Assembly: GCA_029582155.1 (NCBI GenBank)
Contig: CM055898.1
Span: forward strand, 30,830,020-30,894,019
From: Panopea generosa
Taxonomy: Eukaryota; Mollusca; Bivalvia; Adapedonta; Hiatellidae
DNA length: 64,000 bases
Direction: 5' to 3'
The position numbers and the translations under genes were made by a program. Positions 32,332-47,300 of the stretch are shown in pieces (within the stretch, counting starts at the first letter, position 1; each line of letters opens with the position of its first letter). The notes under the pieces were generated by a model, which saw nothing but the letters and a program-made list of their open reading frames with translations, was not told the origin of the DNA and ran no database searches.

Positions 32332-35300
32332 CTGATGAGAAAAAAGAATCAATCATAATTGTCATAGTACAATAATCACTGAAATTTATATGTTTGAATA
32401 ATCAGCATCATTTTTATACCTTCGAGGTCTAACAGATGATAAGTTAACATAATCCATCTTTCCTGGGATCCTAGAATGTCATCCAGTACTCAAACATTCC
32501 CTTTTCCACATGTAACTGATTATTTTCCAACTTGAATTAGCGGTTAGAGATGAAAGACAATGAGATGCAATATCATGTATCAATAATCACAGCGACTGTA
32601 GCCAGACAGGGATTCAAACTAAAAAACTCAGGATTCATAGTAAGATGCACTCCCTACTGAGCTTTCCAAAAATATTTAAAATTAATAGTTTGAAATTATG
32701 TTAAGAAAATTGTTTAAACAGGAGTATTACACCAAAATTTACTTAAAAAGACATATATGGCAGCAGTGGTCTAGACGTAAGGCATCCGCTTGCATGTGGA
32801 AGGTCGTGGGTTCAATCCAAGACTGGGTCATACTAAAGACTTGAATAATGGTACTAGAATCTTCCTTGCTTGATGCTCAGCATTTAGAGGATAGTTCTAG
32901 GTCTGGTCTGCCTGCTGTTAGTATAATGTGACTGAGTGGGGTATCATGTTTGTTAAGAAACATACGTTTGTTTTGCCTCTGTAATATTTAATTTTTGGTG
33001 AAAGGTCTACAAAAACATCACTCAATCGGAACATCACTCGACCATTTCCGATTATGATCAAAATTTAGAACACTGGCAGAAATGAGTATTCTTCATATTA
33101 ACATAACACAAACCTTAGGATTTCCGGTAATAATTAAAGTGTGCTTGATATTTTTGTTTAAAACAGTTCACTAAAAACAATCACCTGTGTGTAACTAATC
33201 ACAGCAGCTCACCCTCAGAGGAGCTTTAAACAAACTATTATAGATTCATATTGCTATGTATTCAGTTCATTATGACATTCCAAACGACATAACCCTTCAA
33301 TTATTTTTAAAAAAAACAACAAAACAACCAACTTATCATCCCTTTCTATTTTGTAAAATGAAAGTTAAAAGTTTATGTTAATTGGATTCAGCATGATAGA
33401 TGGTAGTGAACAGTTTCAGTGATGTATCTAACCACATAATTATATGCGATACTATTAACCCTTTACTCCATAGATATGCGTTTTCCTGCACCAATCACAG
33501 AAGGCCTTTGAAAACAGTGCAGGAAGAGTTCAGATTGCTTGTACAAGCAATCAGAGCACTTCCTGCACTGTTTTCCACTCTGTCAGTTAATATAAACATA
33601 ATTCACCCAATAATTCAAAAGCCTTCTATATTAGAGGTGTTCAAAGGCATCTATATTAGAGGTGTCCAAAGGCGTCTATATGAAGTAAAGGGTTAAAAAG
33701 AAAGCTAAGATTCCTAAGACCTATCCACTTGACTTGAAGTAACATAAAAAAATCTACACATAGAAAAATTTTGTTATAAGTGCATACAAGTTTGACTGGT
33801 TAAATCTTGGATAGAAGATTTGAAGAAAAAAAAAAATGCATACAATTTTGACAAGTTTATGCTCTAGTGGTACAGTATCATGGCTGGGCTAGTAAGGTCG
33901 TAGATTCAATACGGTCCCATGACAATTTGTGGTGTCCTTGAGTATGACTTTTTCATCGCACACGCTTGGTATTGGTTTTACCCAGAAAGCCTTCGGGTAT
34001 GATTTGTCCAAGTTTTAAGATCTTGCTTCAAATCAATGTAAAATCAATAAGTATATAAGTGTTACTGTATAATTGCAGTAATGCTGCCACTGCCATTAAA
34101 CAATACCTATAGAGTCCTGTAGGAAGTGAGTCAGTTTACTGTTCCTATATGGCACATGGCCCCTGTGTTCTGCCAGGGCCCCTAATACATCTGCCAGGGC
34201 TGACAGACTCTTGTTGATGAATGATGCCTCCCTCAGTGCTGCCCCAGTCACACCTGACATACCTGTAATATAAAATATACATTTTACCTGTTTCTGCTAT
34301 AAACCAAATAATGCAGCTAAGACGGCACTGAACACTACACATGTATATGAAAATATGAAATTAAAATACCCCATTATGTTTATGTGATACTATACAGACT
34401 CTTTATTTTGGTTTTGTTTTAGAAAAAGCATAACTTTATGATTGATTGAATACTTAGCGTCATTTTTATGTCAGTGAGGGCTAACAAATGATCAGCTAAT
34501 CGGACATGGCATATAATAACACACTATCTATTTAGCATATGTGGTATTCTATGAATAAAAAAGTAGAAGGTATTTCTTTTTCATCAGTTCTTATCAGTAC
34601 GGTACAAAATATCCTTGATTATCAATCCAGGAGTCTTGGGTTTGAATCCCTACCTGGCCACTGTCTCCGTGATGGTTATGTGTCATTCTCACTCAACTTT
34701 TATCGCTTATTCAAGTTGGAAAGTTATCATTTACTTGTGATGATGGTGGATGTACTTGAGTATTGCTTGACCTTCCAGGATCCCAGGAAAGAGTGAACAT
34801 CTGTTAGCCATCAATTGCATAAAAATGATACTAAATATTTAAAACTCATGTTTTCAAAACAAGTGCGAGTCGACACTCAGATTGTTTACGTACAAACGGT
34901 CCAACTGCCTGCACACACAAACGTTTTTTAAGTGTCTACAGTTTAGGATTACTGGTAGTAATTTTGTTTGATGGTTGAAAAACATTTGAAAAGATTGATG
35001 TGGCTGTTTCTATAAACTAAAAACATGCTTTTATGTTTGACTAAAATTTAGCCACACAAGTAATCAGCTGGGAGCCACAAGAAGTCACTTAAATACTCAT
35101 TTGTGAGAACATCTGTATGTCTGCATGAAGATGGACGAAGGGTGATCACAATAGCTCACCTTCAGCGTGTTGATAAAAAAGTAATTTATATAGAAAAAGA
35201 GCATGATAAGTGCATGAAGCAGAAGGATGGTACAGGTATTTTTGTATTCATTCATTTAGTATCATGATTTACACTTTCCAATAATGTGTTTTCTTCTATA

Positions 35301-38300
35301 CAGAAGGAAAAAAAAAGCTTACCAACACATTCACTGCCAGCTAGATCTACCAGTTGAAGCTTGGTACGTATTACAGCTCCGTTACTGGACTGACTTGTCA
35401 TCAACTGTAACTGATCCATGCTAGTGGAGATGCTTGGATTGCTTATCTGTGACAATGATCGCCCTCGCTTATCACGTCCACCTTGTGGTGCTAAAATGTC
35501 AAAAGCAGATTTTTAAATTACATGTAAGTCTGTTGACTATATTTCATTACATATGCTAATGTCATTAAACATGTTAAACAAATGGTTTCCATGACAACAA
35601 CATTTATCATCACTTGTGCCACATTTACTTAATTCGTATAATTTTAATAATTATGACTACAGATTAAGATATATAATCTACAGAGGGCCTTACGTATGTG
35701 CTCATTTATTATTGATTTTATGAAATGAGCAGGCAAAATTATATTATACAACACTCTGTTGAGTTTGCAAATGAATTTATTAAATCTAATATTAAATGAG
35801 CATGAATGTAAGATTCCTTTTATCACATAACTTTGAAAAATCATTAATTAGCCATATAATGGAATGAGAAAAAGAGGAAAAATTGTTGTTTTCTCCCCAG
35901 ATGCTTTTTATAACAATATGGCTATATAAGTTATCGTTGTCATTGTATGATGTTACTATCAGCTCAATACATTATTTAAAATAATCAACTTGCATCAAAT
36001 CTGACAGTTACTCTGTGCATATTATGGTACGTACAAGAGCAGAGTAATACAGACAACACTGACCAATGAATCTGTAGGGATATTGCACTAGATCAACACT
36101 TTGCTCCATGAGCATTTTCTAGGACTCTTCCAAAGTGAAAGCATTAATTCACCAAGTATCAGCAATGGGTGAATTATGTTTATATTAACTGACAGAGTGG
36201 AAAACAGTGCAGGAAGTGTTCAGATTGCTCTTCCTGCACTTTTTTTAAAGGCTTTCTGTGATTGGTGCGGGAAAACGCGTATCTATGGAGTAAAGGGTTA
36301 ATATAAAAAATATTACACCCATGTACAGTAAGTTTTGTGATAAAGGGATATTACATTCTTGTATAGCTCTACATGTTTCAGCTGGATATGAGTCATTATC
36401 ATTTTGATAAATTATCACCTAGTACAACAATAAAACAAATAGCTGTATACATTTTAACTTTAAATAAATAATGACTCCACCGTTCCATGCCATTGTCATA
36501 AATATAAATTTCATTATTGGGTGTAGATTTTTATCGTAAATAAATAATGGCACCGCTGTTCTATCACTGTTCCATGCTTTTGTTATAATATAAATTACAT
36601 GAATTTTGTCACAAGTAAAATATACCATACATTTTAAGCTAAAATGATTTATTGTATTGCAACATTCCTTGTAATCTTTTAAGCTGAAAGTATATATAAA
36701 ATACAACCTGCATTGTATAATCCAACAATAACATATTATTTCATCACTACACTTTGCATTTTAATAATTTATCACTCTAACAAAGTATTTTGTTTTCTCT
36801 CAGAAAAAAAGTGATTTATCATCACATTGTAAAACTGATTAATATTCAGGAATGTCAAATGCTAAATGTACACAATGTCATCTATCAAACTTCATACTAA
36901 ATCCATTCACTGCCACCACATTGTATAATCATGAAACAACTCACTCTCTATCATATTTCATACTGAAACAATTCACTGTCATAGATCAGTAAAATACTGA
37001 AACAACTCACTACTCTCTATCATATTTCATACTAAAACAATTCACTGTCATAGATCAGTAAAATACTGAAACAACTCACTCTCTATCATATTTTATACTG
37101 AAACAATTCACTGTCATAGATCAGTAAAATACTGAAACAACTCACTACTCTCTATCATATTTCATACTGAAACAATTCACTGTCATAGATCAGTAAAATA
37201 CTGAAACAACTCACTACTCTCTATCATATTTCATACTGAAACAATTCACTGTCATAGATCAGTAAAATACTGAAACAACTCACTCTCTATCATATTTCAT
37301 ACTGAAACAATTCACTGTCATAGATCAGTAAAATACTGAAACAACTCACTACTCTCTATCATATTTTACACTGAAACAATTCACTGTCATAGATCAGTAA
37401 AATACTGAAACAACTCACTACTCTCTATCATATTTCGTACACAAAGCACTCACTGCAAATTACAGCATTTCATACTCTGAAAGCAAACACTGCCCTCTAC
37501 CATAATAGTATGCCATACAGAAATCACTCACACTGGACTGCATTCAGTAACAATGAATATGTTTTAATATCATTAAAACACTACTTGAACATTGTCCAAT
37601 CTCAAATCAGCATGCATTAAACATTTAGAGTAGCAGACAGTAACAGCCCAGATCTACTCTTTGTCAGGCTTAAACCACTCATTGACAATAGTCATGTGCA
37701 CAGATAAAATAACTTAATTTCATTTATTTAGTATAACCTATAACTATTCACTGCCAACACACATGGATAATACTAAAATAACACTCAATGACATTTACCT
37801 TGTATCAACTGAAATTATGTATTGCCAACCATCATGTAATTGCTGCCATTTCACTTGTTTCAACTGAAACTACTAATTGCCAATTAACATGTACTTTCTG
37901 GCATTTCACTTGTTTCAACTGAAACTTTTCATTGCCAACTAACATTTACTTTCCTCCATTCCACTTGTTTCAACTGAAACTATTCATTGCAACTAACATG
38001 TACTTGCTGCCATTTCAATGGTTTCAACTGAAACTATTCATTGCCAACTAACATGAACTTGCTGCAATTTCACTGGTTTCAACTGAAACTACTCACTGCC
38101 AACTCACATGTACTTGCTGCCATTTCACTGGTTTCAATTGAAACTACTCACTGCCAACTATCATGTTCTTGTTTCAACTGAAACTATTCATTGCCAACTA
38201 TCATGTACTTGCTGCAATTTCAATAAGTCTTGTTTCAGCTGAAACTACTTACTGCCAACAATCATGTACTTGCTGCCATTATCACTTGTTTCAACTGAAA

Positions 38301-41300
38301 CTATTCATTGCCAACTAACATGTACTTGCTGCCATTATCACTTGTTTCAACTGAAACTATTCATTGCCAACTAACATGTACTTGCTGCCATTTCAATGGT
38401 TTCAACTAAAACTATTCACTGCCGACTAACATGAATTTGCTGCAATTTCACTGGTTTCAACTGAAACTACTCACTGCCAACTAGCATGAACTTGCTGCAA
38501 TTTCACTGGTTTCAACTGAAACTACTCACTGCCAAATAACATGGACTTGCTGCTATTTCACTGGTTTCAACTGAAACTACTCACTGCCAACTAGCATCCA
38601 CTTATTTCAACTGAAACTATTCATTGCCAATTATCCTGTACTTGCTGCACTTACACTAAGTCTTGTTTCAACTGAAACTACTCACTGTCAACTACCATGT
38701 ATTTACTGTCATTATCACTTGTTTCAACTGAAACTATTCATTGCCATCTATCATGTACTTATTGCCATTATCACTTGTTTCAACTGGAACTATTCATTGC
38801 CAACTATCATGTACTTGCTGCCATTATCACTTGTTTCAACTGAAACTATTCATTGCCAACTATCATGTACTTGCTGCCATTTTACTTGTTTCAATTGAAA
38901 CTAGTCATTGCCAACTAGCATGTCTTGCTGCCATTTCACTTGTTTCAATTGAAACTAGTTATTACCAACTATCATTTACTTGCTGCCATTTCACTTGTTT
39001 CCATTGAAACTAGTCATTGCCAACTAGCATGTCTTGCTGCCATTTCACTTGTTTCAATTGAAACTAGTCATTGCCAACTATCATGTACTTGCTGCCATTT
39101 CACTTGTTTCCATTGAAACTAGTCATTGCCAACTAGCATGTCTTGCTGCCATTTCACTTGTTTCAATTGAAACTAGTCATTGCCAACTATCATGTACTTG
39201 CTGCCATTTCACTTGTTTCCATTGAAACTAGTCATTGCCAACTAGCATGTCTTGCTGCCATTTCACTTGTTTCAATTGAAACTAGTTATTACCAACTAGC
39301 ATGTACTTGCTGCCATTTCACTTGTTTCAAATTAAACTATTCATTTCCAACTAACATTTACTTGCTGCCATTTCACTTGTTTCAACTGAAACTACTCACT
39401 GCCAACTATCATGTACAAAACTTAAATAACTCAATGTCATATTGACTTTGTTTCAACTGAAACTACTCACTGCCAACACTCATGTACTACACACAAACAG
39501 AAATAGAAACAATTATACTGATGACAGATTGTGAATCAAGCAATTAAATGCATCATTTATTTAATGGTCATTTTTAATGAGGATATCACCATAACTTATA
39601 CAATGGTTTGATGAAAAACATTCAACATGGCTATTAAAATGAACAATTTAGTATTTAAATATAATTTTATGTACTTCTGATTTTTAAAACTGTTCATGGA
39701 TCATAATCTATATTCATAAAACTTAAGTATCCAGTAATACACTGGGCAACTATGTAGATGCAGATCAGTGTATCAGTGTCAGTATGAATATCACTGTATC
39801 AGTATCAGTGTATCACTTTCAGTGTCAGTATGAGTATCAGTGTGTCAGTATCAGTGTCAGTATGAGTATCACTGTATCAGTATCAGTGTATCACTTTCAG
39901 TATGAGTATCACTGTATCAGTATCAGTGTATCACTTCAGTATCAGTATGAGTATCAGTGTGTCAGTATGAGTGTCAGTATGAGTATCACTGTATCAGTAT
40001 CAGTGTATCACTTTCAGAGTCAATATGCCTATCACTGTATCAGTATCAGTGTATCACTTTCAGTGTCATTTTGACTATCACTGTATCAGTATCAGTGTAT
40101 CATTTTCAAATTCAGTATGAGTATCAGTGTGTCAGTATCAGTGTATCAGTATCAGTGTATCACTTTCAGTGTCATTTTGACTATCACTGTATCAGTATCA
40201 ATGTACCACTTTCAGTGTCAGTATCAGTATCAGTGTATCACTTTCAAATTCAGTATGAGTATCAGTGTGTCAGTATCAGTGTATCAGTATCACTTTCAGT
40301 GTCATTTTGACTATCACTGTATCAGTATCAATGTACCACTTTCAGTGTCAGTACGAGTATCAGTGTATCAGTATCAGTGTCAGTATGAGTATCACTGTAT
40401 CACTTTCAGTGTCAGTATTAGTATCAATGTATCACTTTCAGTGTCAGTATTAGTATCAGTGTATCACTTTCAGTGTCAGTATTAGTATCAGTGTATCACT
40501 TTCAGTGTCAGTATGAGTATCAGTGTATCACTTTCAGTGTCAGTAATGGTATCGCTGTATCAGTGTATCACTTTCAGTGTCAGTTTGAGTATCACTGTAT
40601 CAGTATCAGTGTTTACTTTCAGTGTCAGTATTAGTATCACTGTATCAGTATCAGTGTATCACATTCAGTGTCAGTATGAGTATCACTGTATCAGTATCAG
40701 TGTATCACTTTCAGTGTCAGTATGACTATCATTGTATCAGTATCAGTGTATCACTTTCAGTGTCAGTAGAAGTATCACAGTATCAGTGTCAGTATGATTA
40801 TTAGTGTTTCAATATAAGTGTATCTGTATCAGTGTATCTTTAGCAGTGTATCTGTATCAGTGTATCAGTACCAGTTTAGCTGTATCAGTGTAGATGCAGA
40901 TCAGTGTATCTGTATCAGTGTATCTGTATCAGTGTATCTGTATCAGTGTAGATGCAGGTCAGTGTATCAGTATCAGTGTATCTGTATTAGTGTAGATGCA
41001 GGTCAGTGTAGATGCAGATCAGTGTATCTGTATTAGTGTAGATGCAGATCAGTGTATCTGTATCAGTGTAGATGCAGATCAGTGTATCTGTATCAGTGTA
41101 TATGCAGATCAGTGTATCTGTATCAGTGTTGATGCAGATCAGTGTATCTGTATCAGTGTAGATGCAGGTCAGTGTATCAGTATTAGTGTATCTGCATTAA
41201 TGTAAATGTATCAGTGTAGATGTAAATCAGTTTAGATGCAGATCAGTGTATCTGTATTAGTGTAGATGCAGGTCAGTGTAATTGCAGATCAGTGTATCTG

Positions 41301-44300
41301 TATTAGTGTAGATGCAGATCAGTGTATCTGTATTAGTGTAGATGCAGATCAGTGTATCTGTATTAGTGTAGATGCAGATCAGTGTATCTGTATCAGTGTA
41401 GATGCAGATCAGTGTATCTGTATCAGTGTATATGCAGATCAGTGTATCTGTATCAGTGTTGATGCAGATCAGTGTATCTGTATCAGTGTAGATGCAGATC
41501 AGTGTATCTGTATAAGTGTAGATGCAGATCAGTGTATCAGTATCAGTTCATCTGTATCAGTGTAGATGCAGGTCAGTGTATCAGTATTAGTGTATCTGTA
41601 TTAGTGTAAATGTATCAGTGTATCTGTATCAGTGTAGATGCAAATCAGTTTAGATGCAGATCAGTGTATCTGTATTAGTGTAGATGCAGATCAGTGTATC
41701 AGTATCAGTTTATCTGTATCAGTGTAGATGCAGGTCAGTGTATCAGTATTAGTGTATCTGTATTAGTGTAAATGTATCAGTGTATCAGTGTAGATGCAGA
41801 TCAGTTTAGCTGCAGATCAGTTTAGATGCAGATCAGTGTATCTGTATCAGTGTAGATGCAGATCAGTGTAGATGCAGATCAGTGTATCTGTATTAGTGTA
41901 GATGCAGGTCAGTGTAGTTGCAGATCAGAGTATCAGTCAGTAAAGTCTTATGTTACCCATCTTAACTATTATGCAATGTTCAAATAAACAAGAATGGGAT
42001 ATTGTTTTATAGAAATTCAGAAAGTCTATAGGTAAAAGGAATACAAGTTGTGATGAAAAAAAATGACTTTACACCTGATGTTTCTTGTAAAAAATATTTT
42101 AAACCTGATGTTTTTTGTTTCGTAATGATTATGAAAATTGATTATGGTAATTAACATCGTAATTGTCTGTCCCCTGGTTAAATAGTGAAGAACGTAATGA
42201 GTAATTCCTTTGTATGTGGTTAGAAATGTATAAAAGGTCTATATATAAATATTTTCTGAAGTTTTAAGTTGAGCTAACAACATAAAAACAAGAGGGTCAA
42301 AAGTTACTGATATGCTCACCTGATGTATGTAAATCAATCACTTTCAAAAAATTTGTTTTAAATTTCATGGTCGTCTTTTTGAATCATATATTTTGATATG
42401 ACAGTCTGTTTCATCTAAGATCATTTTGGCTCATTTTTTTTTAAAAATGAAAACAATTTAAGAGTAGATATAATACATTTATGCAAAGAGCTTAGTGTAG
42501 AAAAATTGCCAAATTTTGTAGCAAAACTATTATTTAAGAATTTTGGTATGTGAAGTAGCAGTATTCATTAAGTAATGTGCATTGACTGGTTGAAAGGTTA
42601 GACCAAGTGAAAAGTTTGATATCAATGACTTTTACAATGATTTATGGATGGAAGTCAAAATAAGCAGTCAAGCCCTAAGTATAAACAGCTGCCTAGAAAT
42701 GACAGCTATCAGTCTACAGGTAATACAGGTTTTTATTGAAACATTACATTTATAGCTCATTAATGCATCAATTAGAACATGTTACTGTAACAAGTGGTAC
42801 AAAAAGCACTAAATAGCTCACCTATGCCATTTGATATATTCATAAGCCTAACTTAGATTCATGAACAAATGCACATTTACGCACCACACACACACATAGA
42901 CGCATGTATGCACACATGCATCCATGCAGGCAAGCATCCACGCACGCATATACATACATTTACCATACAAACACAAATACAATTTTTTTATATAAACACA
43001 GAATGCAAACTGGAGAACAAATATTCGACTTCTGCTCAGGTGAGCTTAAAACAATCCTCATTGGTGAAATAAATATATATTGTTTTACTTTCCTAATGAA
43101 ATATTGCCAAGCTTGGTTTTTTTCTAATATTATTGGTAATAAGTTTTTTTCTAATATTACCAATAATTTTTTTTTTCTTATATTACCGGTAATTAGTTTT
43201 TTTTCTAATATTACCGGTAATTAGTTTTTCACCTGTTTTCTTACCTGAATTGTTGTACACAGTTTGTATGGACATTACATGGGACTTCGACTGTTACATT
43301 TTTAGATACAAAACAAGTGTTTATGTTATTAGAAGGAAAACATTACAATCTGTTACTGAGATCATTTCTGTGTATACACTCAACAATCAGTCAATGAATC
43401 CCACAAAAGTGTATACACTCAACATACAGTAAATCAATAATAAAACAAGCACTATGAGTGACTTATTTTTCATATTAAGTCTGTTTTCATGTGTTAATAA
43501 CATAACAAAGTTAATTGCTCCAAGCTCTGAGAACATGTTAACAAGAAATTTTAAAGTATTCACTTTGACTGAATGTAATACAATATAATAGAAATTTTGA
43601 ATCAGATCATGACATTTTACTTAAATACTTAACTAAGTTTTGAATGGTTATTTATCTATCATAGAATCAATATCATTGAAACAATTTGTAGTTTTACTTG
43701 AACCAGTCTATAATCATGATTGCCTGGCTGCTTTTCTTCGATTTTAGTTTTTAATTATTTAAGTATATGTTGGTGAAACTGGAGCCAGAAATTCACTAAC
43801 ATATTTAAGTATATACTTGTAAATACACATATTTAAATAAAAGACAAGCAGCCAGAAGATCCTGATAATTGACTGGTTCCAGTTAATCTGCACATGGTTT
43901 CATTGATATTGATTATATAATAGATAAAGAACCAGTTTAAAGTGTATAAGTAAAACTTAAGAAAATGTCATATATTATAAATGTCAAATTTGTACTGAAT
44001 TTATTATTTATTTGTTATTAAATTTCAAGTATCATGATTAAAACATCTAGACTGATGATGTTTGCAATACTGACCATTTATTTGCCCTGGGTGTCAAATT
44101 CAATAATCTCAATCCATCATGTGATGAATGGAGAGCATCGGAATGGAAAACCTGTGGGTATTTAATGACTGCTTGCTGAGTGCTTGATTTACATTAAGGA
44201 CATACGTGTATTATTATTAACATAAATTCAATAAATCGTGAAACTTTCATAACAAATTCACTTCAGAATCTTGCCTGATTTTAATTTCCTTGAGAACCTG

Positions 44301-47300
44301 TATTCTGCAGAAATAAAACATTAAATATATGCATACATGGCAGGTTATTTATTATATTAGAATGCAAATGCCATCTTGGTTGAGTGGTCTCAGGAACATT
44401 CTCCAGTTCATCTACTTCACAATACCGTGGTTGCGGATTCCCCATATCCAAAGATTGTAAGAAAGTTTGCCAGTTGCTAACAGGTTCTATCTGGATGAAT
44501 GTCGGTTGGGGTCCTCTGTGGGAGAGTGGTCTAAGGCACCATCTCAAGAACACTTACCTCTCACTGCTAAGGTTGTAGGTTTGAGTCCTGCTCGCTCCAA
44601 AAACTTTATGTGAGAAAGTTTCCAATTACTTGCGGAAGGACAGTGGTTCTACTCAGTCCAACTCAGTCTGAGGTCTTCCTCCACCTGTAAAACTGGATAT
44701 GCCATTTATAACCTGAAATGTGTTGAAAATGGCGTTAAACCCCATTCAAAAAAAAAAGAAGAAAGAATGTTGGTTAATCCATATATGTACATCAGAGATA
44801 TTCCTCCTCGCCAAATAAAACTACATGCCATATATTCTATTTTACTAAATATAGTTTACCACTAAAAACCTATAAAAAAAACAAAACAAGCAAATACAAA
44901 CTGGTATAAATATTGTGTGAAATTTAACTCCCTGTTACCACAATAAAGTTACATTTAGAGAGGAGACACTTCATGAAAAATCAAACATACATAGAACAAA
45001 AGAAACATAATGCAGATGAATAAGTATACAGCTCTAGTTAATTAGGTTTTTTGCCAAAGGAAACATTCATGCGTTTTTTCACAGTTCATGCATTTTAGTT
45101 TAAATATCAGTTTATTCACAACATACATTGTAAACATACACATGGATTTGTAGAGAAGCAGGGCTTGAAATTTCTAATAAAAACTACTCATCCTCCAATC
45201 CAAATTTTTTTATTGAATGCTTAAAATCAAAGAAATATTAAGGTCACTTTCTTAAATCTTAGTCGTCCTGACCAAATGTTGACTCATCATGGCGAGTGGA
45301 CGAGTGGAATTTTCCAGCCCTGAGAAGGATAGGAAACTTGCATCTCCTGACTAAATGTTGATGAAATAGCACACGAAGGATTCATAATTTGCAAATTAAT
45401 CATTCATAATTCACAGGCAACCGATTTCTTTGTACATTAAAATCTCACAATATCCATTTCCAATTATCTTAACTTCTATTCATCTTAGGAACACAAATCA
45501 AAATTCTTACATTGCAAAATGAAATATTCATCAAAATAAGACTATTCCAAGCAATTTGTGTTTATAATTGTTGAATTACTTCTGATTACAAAATGTGTTT
45601 ACTGCAGCTAAAATAACAATAAAATTACGAGAAATATTACTTCAAACTTTAATATCTTTAATTCAAGATCATTTTGCATGATCGAAACATGTTTAAACAG
45701 CTAAGATTACATACAACTTACATTTTATGTCTAAGAAAGCAGTTGCCTGTAAATTCTGAATGATTAATTTGCCAAATATTTAATCCTTTGTGTGCTGTTT
45801 TATCAACATTTAGTCAGGAGATGCAAGTTTTGTATCCTTCTATAAATGTCCTTGTTTTTTACAATGGCTATCTTTTGTGTACACAAAGATGAGACAGCTG
45901 GTTTCACTGACAGCATCAAGGTTCTATTGTCAAGCAGGGTAAGATTCACTTAATATTGATGGTAACACCATTAGAACCTTCTTTTTCCATACCTTCCAAA
46001 TCTGCATAATTATTCTTTTTTAACAAAACATGTATGTTGAATTTCCATTAGCAGTGACATTCTGTTTCATGAACATGTGGTTTTGATAAGCACATGAATT
46101 TAATGAGCATGTGATGACAATGTGACTTTGCTAAACACATGAATTTTATGAGTATAGTATGTAAATATGAGCACTTGAATTTAACAAGCATACGAGCAGG
46201 ACTTTTTATGACCATGTGAATTTAATGAGCACATGAATTTTTGTGACATGTGAATTTAATGAGCACATGAATTTTTGTGACATGTGAATTTAATGAGCCC
46301 ATGAATTTTTGTGACATTCCTAAATGGCCATAAAGGCAAAACCGGATACGACTCCAGAGGCGGACACACAGTCAGAATGTCATGACTCTGGAGATTCCAG
46401 GGCACGGCAGACTTTTTTTTACATCTCCTCCAAAGAACAGCACACTTTCCAAGCACCTTGTTCAAATCCATAAGGAAATTGAAAAGAATGCTACCCACTC
46501 GACCATCACAACTCCATCGCAATGCTACTGGAGAAATAATGACAAGCCATTCTCATTTTCCAGAATATCCATGCTCTGATGAAGACCGCGCATGACATGG
46601 ACATGCATTGTATGTATATGACTGTAATTATAGCATTTAAAATAGCATTCAATTTAACAGTTTTCAATTAAACAGAATTGTAGTAAAACTAATGATTAGA
46701 ATTTTCCCATGCAGGAGAAGAGTTTATCATCCCAGGTCTTACCAGTGTTGAAGTATTGGAGACGTGACGGTTTTACAGTGTACATCTTCCCTGTGTACAT
46801 ATCAATATATCATATACATATATATTTTAAATTTATCCAATTATACCAAGAAAGGACTATAAATAGACCAGCAGTGTGCTAGAAACTAGTGGGTTTCATA
46901 TTGTTATATTCATATGTATTGACATTAAGTAAAATTATAAAGCATGCTCTTGTTATTGATGAGATTGTGGATCAAATTATGATAGAGAATCCTGCTACCT
47001 GGTTTAAACATATTTTTTTTTACTAATGATTGTTAAACAAGTTCTTAAACTTAGATAAATCATGTTTTTAAGTGTTCCAATTGGGGTGGGGATTGGGTGG
47101 AGTTAGAACTAGGTTGGGTACACCCATAATCCAGGTTTAAGATCATCTTTGGTAGATCCAATAGTAACCAGAAAGTGTTTTGCTCAAGGACACATCATTA
47201 TGGCAGTGGTGGGGATTGAACCTCTGATTGTCTTATCCTGGGTCTAGTACTCTACCACTAGTTCACATGTGCCTGCTACCTATAGTCAACATGCATATAT

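Noticed and set aside
38741-41565. Cys-rich open frames ([20 protein letters not shown])
   Set aside because: Translated satellites inside a kinesin intron; no stops because of unit composition.
46256-46579. Overlapping open frames on both strands as a possible small gene
   Set aside because: No recognised motif, no splice phase agreement with the kinesin exons, and no codon bias visible by eye.
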